Source: Collybia mongolica (taxonomy: Eukaryota > Basidiomycota > Agaricomycetes > Agaricales > Clitocybaceae). Taken from it: a stretch of DNA of 64,000 bases. The notes under the pieces are model-generated. The model saw only the letters and a program-made list of their open reading frames with translations. It had not been told where the DNA came from and did not search any database. The stretch spans positions 1,488,001 to 1,552,000 of the forward strand of contig JAAXNY010000011.1 of assembly GCA_013420905.1 (NCBI GenBank), read 5' to 3'. The first letter of the stretch is position 1, and each line of letters begins with the position of its first letter. Below are positions 1-12,215 of this stretch, piece by piece. The position numbers and the translations under genes are program-made.

Positions 1-1
1 A

Positions 2-1525
2 TTCCTTCTGGAACAAGGAGTAGTTGCCCCCAAAGGTCCGAAGGAGCAGCTCATCCTTCTTGCCAAGTCCCGTTACAAACAATACACCGATGCCGCCTCT
101 TCCTTTTCCTCCCAAGCCAGTACGGCCATCTATGGAGATTCTACGTACCAGGCCACTCAGAGCATATCAAGTTTGGTTTCGCAGGCAACGACTGCGGCGG
201 CGCAAGCAACGAAGGACACCATGCGGGCACTTGATGATTCCAAAGACTACATATACTCGACTTGGGACGACAACCGTTTGCGAAGCTACCTAGAATCAAA
301 GGGTATCAAAGTCCAAGAGAAGGCCCAGAAAAGCAGGGCCGACTTGTTGGGTATGATGCGTGACGTTTATGCTAAAGTTGCCAATCCTATATGGGAAGCA
401 TGGAGTGATTCGTACCTTGTGCGTTTGTCTCTTTGGCAGACTGGCACACAAACAATTAATTCTTCGGTAGCATGAATGGCTTGTATCACATAAGGTCTTG
501 TCGCCGACACCTCCAAGCCCCTACTCACGCGAGTTCTTACTGGACAAAATGAAACAATACTATTACGACGTCAACGACACTGTTTTCTCTACCTGGTCAG
601 ATTCTGTACTCAAAAACTGGCTTGTTCAAAACGGTATAGTCAAGAGTGATGCACAAATAAAACGAGAAAAGATGCTGCGACTTGTCCAGTATGTGCGATT
701 TTTATATACCCACTCGTTTTACTCACTCGACATTCACATGCAGGGATAACTATTATTCTACCACTTCAACTTTCTGGTCAGCGTGGTCCGACAACCAGAT
801 TCGCGACTACCTAGTTGAACATGGGTATATGCGCTCTGACACGCAAGTCAAACGCGATGATATGGTCAAGCTTGCCAACGAAAAGTGAGTCTTCCTTTTC
901 ACACTGACCCGTACCCATTCTAACGCTGTTCAGATACACGGACGTTTCTGCACGCACAGCCGCCTACCTCGCTTGGCCAGACGCACGCCTCCGCGCTTAC
1001 CTTCGTGAAAACGGTCTTTCTGAGGATAAAGTACCCACTACACGTCCAGGTCTTCTTCGTAAGTTCTCCACGACTTGTCTCTCATCCCTGCTCAGCTCTC
1101 CCCCTACAGAGGAAACCCGTATCCGATGGGTACAAACACATAACCGCGCCGACGCTCTATGGACGAAAATTCGCGACATTGTGAACAATGTAGAGGAAGG
1201 CGTCGAGGACCGAGTATGGTCTCTGTGGTCTTTGCTCCGTGGCGGATATGAAGAAGGCAAGGATAAAAGTGAAGAGGGATATGCGTACGGAAAAGCCAAC
1301 TATGAGAGCGGAAAGCGCCAAGCCGGAGAGAAGTACGCCCAAGGAAAGGAAGAAGGTGGTCGCGTATACAATGACGCCGAGAAGAGGTACGAGCAAGGCA
1401 AAGCACGCGCATATGAGGAGGCGGGGAAGAAATATGATCAGGCAGGACAGGGTGCACAGGATGCAAGGGAGAAAGCGGGTGAAAAAGTCAAGACGGCCGG
1501 GGGAAAGATCAAGGGAGAATTGTAG
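2..1525 (+). CDS. Ish1/Msc1-like stress-responsive nuclear envelope protein (5' partial)
   Basis: Exons 2-418, 471-688, 744-884, 934-1058 and 1110-1525 join in frame through GT-AG introns of about 50 bases; the start lies before the window. The translation repeats a short unit of the form W(S/D)D..(L/I)R.YL...G at least five times, for example STWDDNRLRSYLESKG, EAWSDSYLHEWLVSHK, STWSDSVLKNWLVQNG, SAWSDNQIRDYLVEHG and LAWPDARLRAYLRENG. This is the Ish1 repeat known from fission yeast Ish1 and budding yeast Msc1, nuclear-envelope or ER-linked stress proteins. The C-terminal 100 residues are a low-complexity Tyr/Lys/Gly/Glu helix-like tail (units such as YEQGKARAYEEAGKKYD), reminiscent of LEA-type tails. 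The family call is firm; the exact role is inferred. Confidence 0.85.
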
Positions 1526-2135
1526 ACGATGGGACGAACGTGTATGAAAGATATGAAGCCTCGTATCAGAATGTCGCTGCTGGGGATGGATGCAGCGCAC
1601 TCTTGTGTCATTGACCATGTACACTGTATTGTTTATTGTAGCTACTAGTGGTGCGCCCCGTTATCGTAATAATGCATCTATATCTCACTCGTTCTGTAAC
1701 ACAAGTACATTATCCCCGTGTGGAGCTTTATTAGATTCCTGGTTAGGTCGCATCGCAGGCGTTGCTTGGGGCAACACCTGTGATGATGATATATACACCA
1801 GTTTCGTATCCGTCCTGACCGGAACTAAACCTATTACAATCAAATCACTGCCTCGCGTTCGTTCTTCCATAGTTCGAAACGTTCAAATACTCCAACTCGT
1901 GTCGCTCACAGTTGCTCACGCCTAGGATATGTTGGGGGGACCGTTCTCGTCGGATAAACTGCATCCCGTCCAGCCCACCTCACTGAGATCATCGCTTTTG
2001 GGTTGCGCATGGTTTTCATGATTATCATTCCCATTTATTCCCGCAGATAGATATATAACTGGCGTGGGCTAGTGGTTCTTGGAGTAGTGCTGCCCTCTTC
2101 AAGAGTCCCTTTGATTGCAATACCTCGAATTCATT
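1526..2135. promoter_or_regulatory. Intergenic region with a probable core promoter
   Basis: No coding stretch is recognisable here. A TATA-like run (agatatataac) lies at about 2046-2056, some 80 bases before the ATG at 2136, and is a plausible core promoter for the downstream membrane-protein gene. The rest would hold the 3' end of the Ish1-like gene. Confidence 0.3.
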
Positions 2136-3477
2136 ATGGCTCCTCCATTCTCCTTGCCGCTAGCTCAACTCGTAGGACTATTCATGGAGAGCGTCTTATT
2201 TGGTCAGTGTCCTCCATGCATATTGTGTCTTGAATGCTCATCGTAACGCGTTAGGCATATTCCTGGTTTCGTTTTGTGCGTGTATCAACGCGCTCAGTAA
2301 CAGGAAAATCGTCACTTGGTCGGATCGCATATTCCTCGGGGTCGTCCTCGTCATGGGCTTCATCGCGACTTGGAATGTTTCTTTGTTATTCAAAAACGTA
2401 GTTGACGCATTTATCAACTATACGGGCCCCAGAGGGCCCAACCACGTTTTCTCAAACCTGAGCAACTGGGTAACTGTATCCCGGGGCTTCAGCTATGGGG
2501 TCCAAACCTTGCTGGGTGATTCGATTCTTGTAAGTCTGTACCATTCACCAACGAATGATTATCTAACATCCAAGCTAGATTTATCGCTGCTGGCAGGTCT
2601 ATTTTAAAAAATGGCTTGTGGTCGTATTTCCTATTCTCATGTGGTTTGGTATACTCGGTAAGCCACAAGTCGCTTGAACATGATCAGCCTGTAGTAATTT
2701 GATCGAAAACAGTTTGCGTGCTTGCTGCATGTATCATAGAGGCCAATCTGGGCCAGTCATCTTTCACGGCCAAGGAGCTTGCACCGTTTGGTACTGGATT
2801 TGTGAGCCTCACCTTGTCGCTCAATATCATCGTTACCTGCAAGTTCAGAGTTTCTTAAAGTCCTTTCACCTGTATTGATCGTTGTGCTGCAGTTATGGTA
2901 GCGTTCCGGATATGGCAAACGTACTCGCAGGCTACCAAGTACATCAACACTGATTCAACCAGTGGACATTCCGCGATAAAACGTGTCATGTTGACGGTCA
3001 TCGAATCCGGAGCCATTTACTCCACGGCTTTACTTATCCTTCTGGGCGTATTCGTGTCTGGACATGAAGCCAATGTGCCCATGACTGATGCTGTGCGTTC
3101 CTCGTTTTTTCCGGCTTTTTATATGCTCAACTCATTTTGCATTTTGTAGATTGTTCAAATCATCGTGAGTGACCAATACGAGTTCCGGCGCTGTTGGCTT
3201 AGATTAATATTAGCCTATCGTATTCAACGTTGTCATTTTGCGTATCCGTCCAAGTCGTACATCAGACCGATATACCGGCCACGATAGCACTGTTATTTGG
3301 GCTGAGAGAAACGTTCACAGAAGCACAACGGGAGGACCTACTAGTAGTAATCGGAGCTTTGTCTTCAACGTTGCTGGCTCCACTAGAGACGAGTCGTTTG
3401 CTATGGGGAGGAAGGGCAACCAATCTGCATCGAACGTTTATACTCCATATGCCAACACTCACGTTTCAGTTGCATGA
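2136..3477 (+). CDS. Seven-helix-type integral membrane protein (agaricomycete family)
   Basis: Seven exons, 2136-2202, 2255-2529, 2579-2657, 2713-2838, 2893-3092, 3150-3164 and 3214-3477, join in frame to 341 residues. The third-last intron uses a GC donor (gcaagt, 2839) and one exon is only 15 bases. The product opens with PPFSLPLAQLVGLFMESVLFG and shows about seven hydrophobic segments (FLVSFCACI, FLGVVLVMGFIATW, WLVVVFPILMWFGILVCVLAA, VSLTLSLNIIVTLMVAF, IYSTALLILLGVFV, IVQIIPIVFNVVILRI), followed by a polar Ser/Thr-rich tail of about 75 residues. The opening and topology match a large family of predicted agaricomycete plasma-membrane proteins of unknown function, related in layout to DUF6534 proteins. 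No ligand or role can be assigned. Confidence 0.75.
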
Positions 3478-4803
3478 ATCACAGAGCCGCTGTATGAAGG
3501 ACGAGTTATGCAGGCCTCTTGAATCAGCCTCGCCCCGTTTTTTTTTTCAAGCCTCTTCCAGTCAAGTCTCGTCTTTCTTTCAGGAATCGAAAATGATCAA
3601 GGATCAAGGTGTCGAAGGACCAAAGCACCCTAAGCTCCTAAGCGAGAGGAGCAACTTGTGTGGCCTCCCCCTGCCATCTGCATAGCTTATCCGTTCTCAC
3701 GAAGGTGAAAGACGCGAACTGGTCGGCAAGAGCTGTCCCTGTCTCCTATTTGTGCACCTACTCCACCGGGATTTTTAGATTCGTACTGACGAACCTCCTC
3801 CACAACACGTAGCTAGGAACTTGGATCTGTAACAATGGCGCGTCGAGTACCTTGATAACCATGATTGAACGTTAAGTAGGGATGTCAAGGGGGCAAGGTA
3901 AACACATACTGACGTGGCCGTCAATAAGATGCGCTTCTTTCGAAGAGGAGTGGAAGTAGGGCGTGTCGAGGTAATGGGCGGTGCCATGCAAATTACGGGC
4001 GTGCGGCATACCCATGTCGACTATTGGCCTGTCGCGCAAGTTTGTGTTTTATATAACAGACTGCCCAACGTGATCGCTAATTCCGTTTCGAACTCTGAGT
4101 GTAGGACCACTAGTAAATTCCGATAGCGTGCAAGTGGCAGCCTCAAGGCGACGAGACTTCCAACAAAAACCCTGAGTCCAACTAGAATTCAATTTATTAC
4201 GCTTGCATAGTCCAAGCTTGGCCCAAATCCCTCGCTAGTCCTTAAGAGGTCGAATCTGATGAGAGATTTTGGTCAGGTATCTGAGTTGCTAGAGTCCAGT
4301 TGGGGATATGATTCGTATATGATACCGGAGACGAGGGTTGGGGCGTGTTTGTATGGTGTACAAGAAAGTGGCGACGACTGGGTGTAGGGCGCATGGCATG
4401 GATAGATATTGGCGACGTTCATGTAATACGGACTGGTGTCGTCTGAGGGAGGGCCGACGTTCTGCAGATGAAATGATCACATCGACTCCTCCACGAGTTG
4501 GAGCAGGCCCTTGGCCACGTTACAGCAAAAGGCGAAGATCGTGAATGCGATACGTTCTGCTAATAACCATGAGGGTCAAGTGTCGCACCGGTTGGTTGAC
4601 GTACGGTACGAGCTCTTACCTCTCGACCATCTGCCCCGCCATCGTCGATATCAAGGTTTTTTCCTCAAACAGCCCTTTCGAAAACTGCCACCGAAAATGC
4701 TTATACCGATAGGACTGAAACCGCGTTGATACAGACTCCTTTAAACCTTAGTAAAACCGCGCACGGCGAACGTAATATGGAATAGAGGCGAATAATTGCA
4801 TGG
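3478..4803. other. Long gene-poor intergenic stretch
   Basis: No ORF here has recognisable domains, splice structure or strong coding character. There is a short T run near 3540-3551 and a few short ORFs on both strands that look random. The 3' end of the membrane-protein gene and the promoter of the phosphatase gene presumably lie here. Confidence 0.4.
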
Positions 4804-7478
4804 ATGGATGTAACAAGAGATCCGATTCTCAGACCCGTGATCAGACTTGTTTACAGCTCAGGGACGCTACCACACCTTTCTCACTTCTCAATGCCTCCTC
4901 CAAAACGACTTCGACCGCCAAACATCGACCTCACTCTAGCCAGCGAAAAGCGAGGTCCAAATATCGAACTTGAGGCGGAATCACCAGTCAATCTCTCGGA
5001 GTCAACATCAGGGGAGGACGATATCGACCTAGAAGACACCCTCCAGCTTTCGTCTGACGAGTCTTCGCCCGCGACATCTCCCATCGTACCTATTCTCAAA
5101 TTGGACATATCAGACGATGAAAGCTCCTCGGATGACATCTCGAAAGATTTGGAGGCATTGGAGCAGCTACGGAGGAGTGTGAAGAAGAATCTGCGTCTAC
5201 GACCTATACGGTCGCATAGTGCACTACCAAAAGTGAGCCTTGATATGGACAATCACACAACCCCAAAGTCTCCGTATCCGCCTTCTGCAGCACCTTGGAG
5301 AGACTTGGATCCTGCGAGCGCCACAAGTCCAGCATCAAGCACTGCTTCGTCATATTTCACGCCTCTAACAGAAGCCTACACCTCATCGCCCCCCAGTGCT
5401 CAATTGCCAGCCCCCAAACCCTCGCTATATCCACGCCCCATCCAGCCGGGTGGCCTTTATGAACGCCTGACCTCTCCAAAACGACCCCTGTTGATCGATA
5501 CTCGCCCACCAGCCTCCCACGTCGCATTCCATATACAACACAGCATAAATATAGCCATCCCATCTCTTATTCTCAAGCGGTGTCGGAAGCCTGGGGGTGG
5601 ATTCCAATCAATGGACGCGCTTCGCCAGTTCATAACCACAGAAGGGAGTAAAAAATCATGGGACGAGGTCATGTCCTCTGGTGGACCCTGGGACGGGAGC
5701 GTGGTCATATACGACGATGAAATGGATCCCAAGGACCAGAATAATATCGGGGTTGCAGCCTGGGCGTTGATCCCTGTACTAGCACCTCTGTTAAGTGATG
5801 GCAGTGTTGATTATCTACAGGGTGGAATCTCTGCAGGAGGGCATCATCCTGACCTCGAAACTCTGATATTATCTGGTGGGGAATTCGATTTTGGTTTCAA
5901 CGTCGATTCCCCACCGCCACAAGCTGGAGGAGGGGGCTTGAAGAAGGGTGGTGGGCTCTTCCAACTTGACACACAGACCGCATTTCGGTCCAAGGTGTTA
6001 CCTGAGATCGAACCTTCCTCAGTGACATCCACCAAGGCACCCTCACCACCTCCCGCCTCTCCTATGCCACTTATGCCAGGGGCTCTTACTTCCTCGCGAG
6101 TACCTATGAATACTACGAGCCATAGTGCCAACATCATGGATCCCACCCCATCCCCTCCACCATCGCAAGTGAGCTTCCGTCGTCCACTACCACCCCGCCG
6201 ACCCAGCGTTCCTAGCCTCCGTCGGATTGATACGAAATCTGCAGAACGCCTAAACACGAATCTGCCGAAACTCTCGGTCCGTACAAGGCCGGTGCGATCA
6301 GCAACTCTCGCCGTCCCACCTTCACTAAATCTCCAAGCACCCGCCTCTCCATCGCATCTCAACCTCGTTTACTCCAATCACTCTCCCCCAGGCTCAGCCC
6401 GCTGGACTCCTTCATCTCCTTCTGCTCACGACCTCTCCAACTTCCTCACCCCATATTATACCCCACCTCATACCCCTGGAACACCCAAACCTTTCCTCCC
6501 GCCATCTCCATCGACCGCCAAACCGGAACTAGATAACCCGCCTTCGACAGAGGAAGCTTTCCCTGAATTCACTATATCTACCATCCTCCCCAATTTCCTT
6601 TACTTAGGGCCGGAACTCACCGAACCCGAGCATGTAGAGGAGTTACGAGAACTTGGGGTTCGCCGTATACTCAACATTGCAGCAGAATGCGATGATGACA
6701 ATGGCCTTAACTTGAGAGAGGTATTCGACAAATACTACAAAATCCCGATGCGAGATACAGTCGAAGAAGAGAATATCGCACGAGGGGTCAAGGAAGTTTG
6801 CGAGATCCTCGGTATGTTCCTCTTTTCTCTTGGTCCCAGTCTTTCCCGGGGGCCCTACCCTCTCACGACCGATGCCTCCCCCCCCCCACAGACGACGCCC
6901 GTCTCCACTCCGCACCCACATATGTGCACTGCAAAGCAGGAAAATCACGCTCTGTCACTGCCGTCATGGCGTACCTGATTCACGCCAACCACTGGACTCT
7001 CTCCCGCGCATACGCCTTTGTACTTGAGCGGCGTAAAGGCATCTCCCCAAACATCGGCTTCGTCTCGGAGCTCATGACCTTTGAGGAACAAGAGCTTGGC
7101 GGTAAATCCGTTGGCGTCCACCCTTCCGCGCCGGCTGGAACATCCCAGCACGACCAGCCTGGACACCCGAAGCAGCAGGAGAACTACGGATCCGCCATTG
7201 GGGGAAACAGACGCGGAGGACATATACGGGAGAGCCTGCCGCCGGCAATTGGCGGCAATGATGGCAGCATGATGGAAGGCGGTGTGGGGGGGATTGGCGG
7301 ACCCATTTCGGCTGGGGGATTGATGGACCGGATTAATGGGGATTCTGGTCAGGAGATGGAAATCAAAGACTCGTCTGGGAGGTATCGGCATGCCAGAAGG
7401 GCACCGGTCGACGAGAATACACTCCAACCGATGCGGCGAGTCAGCAAAGCGGGGCTGGAGAGCTCAGCCTATTCATAA
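4804..7478 (+). CDS. Dual-specificity protein phosphatase with N-terminal rhodanese-like module (MAP-kinase phosphatase type)
   Basis: Two exons, 4804-6811 and 6892-7478, give 864 residues. An in-frame ATG at 4891 (MPPPKRLRPP...) is an equally likely start and gives 835. The N-terminal third is acidic, Ser/Pro-rich and disordered. At about residues 210-330 is a rhodanese/CDC25-like fold (LLIDTRPPASHVAFHIQHSINI ... VVIYDDEMD). Its active-site loop has no cysteine, so it should be a binding module, as in MAP-kinase phosphatases. After a long Pro/Ser linker comes a DSP domain (ILPNFLYLGPELTEPEHVEELRE) with the signature HCKAGKSRS straddling the region just after the intron, so the catalytic Cys and Arg are present. 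It most likely dephosphorylates Thr/Tyr in a MAP kinase, comparable to yeast Msg5. The C-terminal tail is Gly-rich and disordered. Confidence 0.85.
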
Positions 7479-7980
7479 GGGGAAGAAACCATCAATCTGC
7501 TGCGCTTGTCAATCTTTTCGCTGTCCTTTTTCTGTTGTTGTTCTTTGACCTCCATCTTCTGTTGGACGATCTAGGAGAGTCTCGTCAGATCTCTGCATAC
7601 GTTCCACAATTACCCAAGTTCGTGATATTTATCTCATTGTCATTGATTCTCCGTTCGGTGTTTTATTTTTTGGATGGTACTCGGTTTCGTATGTTGCACA
7701 ACTGGTACTTATAATATATATCCTATATATTTAACTCGTCTCCATCCCTGCCTGCCCCTGTATGTAGTACGCTGTTTGTACAACGGTTAACCTGTCGAAT
7801 CACATGACCTACTGTTCCCCAGTTGGTCCTTGTTCCGTTTTCAACTTGGAGGGACATCCACGGATTTGACCTTCGTGAACGCAAATTCTCGGAATGTACT
7901 ACCCTTTTCGGGGGGGGAAGGGGGGGGATCCCATATTACAACTCTCGAATCATTCACGGTTCTTCAACATCATCTCGTGC
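7479..7980. other. 3' region of the phosphatase gene, with short G runs
   Basis: Likely 3' UTR and intergenic sequence between convergent genes. Two G runs of about eight bases each lie near 7908-7928. No gene is seen. Confidence 0.35.
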
Positions 7981-8688
7981 TCATATTTGGCATATCTTCG
8001 ACGTTCGAAACCCACCAGCGAGTGCCCTCTCCCTGATTGACCTCAGGACCGCATCTAGGCCAACCGCCTGGTCCACTATGCAAGACGGAAACCCCTGGGA
8101 ACCAGCTTGTCTCCCAAGGTCTTCTCCAGTCCCAACCTCCAGTTGGACATACGTATAGTCCCAATCTCCGGGGCGTTCCGACTCGAAGACTTCGAACATC
8201 ACAAACCGTGAACCTCGCCCAATAATGCCTATAGTGGGAGCTCCGGAGTACCCGGCTCGGCATATATGTTGGAACGCAGCTGACCGCCTGACATCGAAAT
8301 CTGACGGTGTGGCAATGGTGTCTGCCACACCTTTGGGCCGGATTTTGCACCTCGTCCGTCCCACAGTGCTTTTCACGACTTTGGGTGATTTGACTGCACG
8401 CTTCCGTGCCTGATGCCCCCTGGGCTCCCCCACGTCCAAGACGATGACACGGCTGTCTCCCAGCATTACCAATGACAAGTCGTTTTGCCTGTTCCGTCCC
8501 GACGACGTCACCCCCACAAGGAAGGGCGAGGGGAAATACCTCAGCAAAAGGCTGAACCACACTGCCTGGCCTGTACGCGATGTGCGGACCCAATGGCGGG
8601 CGTAGTCTGCAGTTTGGGGATTACTGAACAATAGCGACATCTGTGGACTAGGTTGGTGCGACCCGTAGGACCATGGAATAGGAAACAT
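7981..8688 (-). CDS. Hypothetical protein, unrecognised
   Basis: An open frame of 235 codons. On the minus strand a GTAAGT donor near 8699 and a CTAGTCCACAG acceptor near 8642 suggest that the true exon begins at about 8641 (reading MSLLFSNPQTADYARHW...) and that further 5' exons lie at 8700-8760 or beyond, so the ATG at 8688 may be intronic. The product includes a hydrophobic stretch (AVWFSLLLRYFPSPFLVGV) and a segment GAPTIGIIGRGSRFVMFEVFE that looks like folded protein rather than random translation. I recognise no family. It could be a real lineage-specific gene or a decaying one. Confidence 0.35.
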   Translation of the reverse strand: MFPIPWSYGSHQPSPQMSLLFSNPQTADYARHWVRTSRTGQAVWFSLLLRYFPSPFLVGVTSSGRNRQNDLSLVMLGDSRVIVLDVGEPRGHQARKRAVKSPKVVKSTVGRTRCKIRPKGVADTIATPSDFDVRRSAAFQHICRAGYSGAPTIGIIGRGSRFVMFEVFESERPGDWDYTYVQLEVGTGEDLGRQAGSQGFPSCIVDQAVGLDAVLRSIRERALAGGFRTSKICQI

Positions 8689-8979
8689 GAAGCACTTACG
8701 AGGGGCCTGGCAGTACCTGCAGTTTGAAAGAGTGTTGGTTTACAGCAAAGAATGAACCACTTTCTTATTGTGGCGCACTAGTGCAGGCGCCCTCTTCTTA
8801 TGTATCAAATCTGGTATAGCCCATGTGGAAGATCAGGATCATATTGAGAATATACGACGTACAAATTATACACAAGGCAATAGACTAAATGGACATATAT
8901 AGACGCTCCAAGAGGAGGAAAAAAGGTAGTTGATCATAACGTAATTGAGACACGGTGTTCTTCGAAATGATGACCCCCT
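8689..8979. other. Probable 5' exon region of the hypothetical gene, otherwise unassigned
   Basis: On the minus strand, the segment between an acceptor (AACTGCAG, near 8720) and the GTAAGT donor (8699) could be a short upstream exon of the 7981-8688 gene. Nothing else is recognised before the stop codon of the transporter at 8980. Confidence 0.2.
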
Positions 8980-11169
8980 TCAGGACTCCAACCCCATTCG
9001 TCCCTCTACGAGCTTATCACCGAACAGTACATTGATCTCTTCCAAAGTTTTCCCTTTTGTTTCCACGAACAAGAAGCTGTATACCATATTCAATCAAAAT
9101 CTGGAAAGCGAACCGGAATGTTACATACAACATGCTGGAAGGAGGATTATAAGTCACATCGTCTCCGGGTCGCTATTTTTGTAGTGACACGCACATAATG
9201 GCCCCAGTGAGATTGGTGGATATGAATACTGCGTAATACTTGTATCCAATACTCGCAAATACACGGGGAGAAATTTGGTTGAAGACGACTGGCCCCACCG
9301 GTTTTGTTATATTTACGTATTGATATTGATAAACGGAGGAAATACCCACTGTTTACGAGTACATTGGCACACACGGACACGCTTGAACCGCGCGCGCGTA
9401 TTGCTTGGTTCATGATCTCTGGCACATATATGTAGTGAATTGAGTTGTAGCCAAGAGAGTATCTGCGGGCAGATTCTTCAGTGATCAGTATGCTGGGGTG
9501 ATTCAAAATACATACATAACGCTAAAGCAGAATATGAATGCAATGGTGAATCCCTGCCCGAGTTTATTGGTGGAGTCCGCATAAGCTGCCGTGAAACCCA
9601 TGATCAGTGCCATGTCGCACGCCATTGCAATGCCGGTTATCCACATTGTAGGTTTTCGGCCCCATTTGTCAATGAAGATAAGGCAAACGATGTTCGCAGC
9701 AGGCCCGACCATACCTAAAGCGTGTTAAACACCCTTTCTAATGGCATGGCCGTGGCTTATAATATACCGTAGAGCGCGGCTAAGAGTGTGACCTAAACCA
9801 CAGTTCAGAGCCACACTTGTGATCGAATGTTTTTCAACACTGACTGTGTGACCAGTAATCCCAACTCCTTGATAAAGGTTAGTTTGATCTACGATTGATC
9901 AGAAGCAGCAAGCATGAAAACGAGCCCAAACGCACAATCTAGTTTCAAGTCGAACACACGCAGCTTCAATATTAGATACGTGAAAACATACAGTTGATCA
10001 CATTGATCCCGGATAACTGCGTGAACACTTGAACAAGAACAGCCAAAAGCAGCCGTTTGCGTGCGCTCTTGGTCGCAACGATCTGTGAAATACTTTTTCT
10101 GAGATTTTCGTCATCATATTGGATCTGCTGCTGCATCTTCTGATTGCCCATCGGCACCTGCATCATTTAGTTTCTCTATGACAGCGTGCGCTTCATCATC
10201 GCGTCCTTGGTTTAGTAGCCACCGAGGGGAGTACGGCAAAGACCATGAACCAGCGAGGAGAATCAATGCGGGTAAACATTCTTTATCTCGGACCCGTAAA
10301 TGCCATGCCACCCATTTGAAGCTAAACTTACGGATTGCCAAGGGAAACCTCCACTGAAATTGGCCTTCCGCATAAGAGCATGCAAATCCTATCCACTGGG
10401 ACGTATCAACGGGGGAACCTGTGCTCGCGATTTATGATATGCATACATTTGCGAACGCAAATCCGAATCCGACGAATTGAGCGTGCAATCCACTGACCAG
10501 ACCACGCTGGCGGACACTATTGGGTTCATCGGGTTTTCACCTTCCTTAGCAACATACTTACTCGTTTAGCTGGAGCGATCTCCGAGTTATAGATAGGTAA
10601 CGTCATGTCCGTAGTGAAAAGCATGTGACGTAGGGCTCGCGACATAAATATTTGAACTTACTAAGAATTCCAACAGAAAATCCCCCAACTATACGGCCAG
10701 CAATCAACATACCTACGTGGACCGCACCTGCTTGTACAGCCCCTGCGATAAGAGCCCAAAAGGCAGCAAACTGGATCGTTCGTTTGCGTCCCCATGCGTC
10801 CGCAGCCCATCCAGCGAAGACGACTCCGAAGAAGCTTCCAGCGCCAAAAGTAGAGACAACGGCTCCTGCGATATCGGCTGTAGAGCTTGAGAGCCTGCCC
10901 CCAGCTGAAGGTGGCATTAGATACGAACCAGTATACGGGGAAAAGTATGCCGTGAAAGTTGGGTGCGCTATCGTTGTTGAGATGATTCCGGAGTCAATGC
11001 CGTAAAGAAGAGATCCAACAGCGGCAAATAGAGCGCAATTGAAGGTATACCATGTCAGTTTAGAATCCGTGGACGCAACGCCCCCGCCATGACGGATTTC
11101 AGTGACCATATTCTGCTCATTGTTTGACGTGTAGTTCATGGCTGTTGTAGGTAACGGGTAGATGCCCAA
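8980..11169 (-). pseudogene. MFS sugar transporter gene, nearly intact but with two lesions
   Basis: Multi-exon, read on the minus strand. Exon 1 (11169-10662) gives the first helices with the sugar-porter motif GWAADAWGRKRT. Later exons give YNSEIAPAKRRGLVSGLHAQ, ACSYAEGQFQWRFPLAI, LPYSPRWLL, LLLAVLVQVFTQLSGINVIN, FIDKWGRKPTMWITGIAMAC, YSLGYNSIHYIYVPEI and a last exon (9076-8980) ending VETKGKTLEEINVLFGDKL. These are hallmark sugar/H+ symporter segments. Nearly all introns splice cleanly. The exceptions are that intron 1 has GG instead of AG at the expected acceptor (10609-10610), and exon 5 changes frame between the LNDAGAD and KMQQQIQYDDENL segments (about 10150-10180). A 43-base intron could skip the second problem but would remove conserved residues. 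It is either a recent pseudogene or carries sequence errors. Confidence 0.75.
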
Positions 11170-11702
11170 TCCCGGTCATCTAGTATACACCTCATCAATC
11201 TGCGGCCATTGCGAGAAATATAGAGTGATTGGGTCACGATTTGATGACTTTGGGACTCGGAACCCCAAGGCCACTACAATAAAGGTATTCGTTGCGGAGA
11301 ATTATGTAGTGGTCGAAGCCTATCCCACGGCAAATTGCGTGCCAGTAAACTTCAAATTCATGGACCATATGGATAGCAAGATTGGCCCATCCGTGGGCGT
11401 GAGATGTAGAAGACCATGTAAGTAGCTTCGAAGGATTTATATAGGACGCGTGATGCAAGTGTGACATGTAACAGAACGGCCCGGAATTCTCCGTACAAGT
11501 GGGGGTTGGCAATTCCCGGTAAGTGTGATGCCAAACCTTGATGCATTGCGTTTGTGAGCAGCACCACGTCCAGATGATAGAAATTTCAGTGTAAATATAG
11601 CTTATAGTACTCTCTTAACATCCTGATGTGATATATTTTCCCTGGAGGAGTGTAAGGGTATGAGAACCAACCACTTGCCTGCCAAATGGAGCCATTCATA
11701 TA
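11170..11702. other. Promoter side of the transporter gene, no gene seen
   Basis: No recognisable coding sequence. The short ORFs on both strands lack domains and splice context. Confidence 0.3.
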
Positions 11703-12005
11703 GGGCAAAACTCATATCTCAATCTCCTCCTTCAATTCTCATCCAATTGCTTTGGTCCAAGGGGCAAAGTAGCACTGTTTTTTGAGCTCTACAAGCTCAT
11801 TAGAAGGGATTTCAAAATTTTTATCCCCTTCCTTTAAGAAAGCCTATTTTTAGTGGTAAAATAGGACATCCTGGATGAAGGAGGAAGAATATTTAACATA
11901 TCTTTTAATGGGTTTGTAGAGCTCAAAAAGTAGTGCTATTTTGCCCCTTGGACCAAAGCAATTGGATGAGAATTGAAGGAGGAGATTAGGATACAAGTTT
12001 TACCT
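11703..12005. repeat. Foldback / MITE-like element with long terminal inverted repeats
   Basis: Bases 11703-11794 and 11914-12005 are inverted copies of about 92 bases with only scattered mismatches. For example, ccaattgctttggtccaagg on the left corresponds to its reverse complement ccttggaccaaagcaattgg on the right. They enclose a loop of about 119 AT-rich bases with no ORF. The arrangement is that of a short non-autonomous foldback DNA element. I could not find a convincing target-site duplication, so the outer limits are approximate. Confidence 0.7.
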
Positions 12006-12215
12006 CTGGTTTCACTGGGTCACATGGTGTCACAGAGTGTGATCACAGCCTCAATGCCTCATGGTACAAACTCATCCACTCTTAAACCCCCACCTTCTAC
12101 TCTGCTTGCCCTACCTTCCTGGTGAGCCTATCCTCAGGTAAGTATGAGTTATATAGGCTATAGCATCTAGTGAAAGTGACATCATCATTAGCTATAGTTA
12201 CACATTGATTAGAAT
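12006..12215. other. Probable leader of the coiled-coil repeat gene
   Basis: No ORF with recognisable features. The stretch lies between the foldback repeat and the ATG at 12216. Confidence 0.2.
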
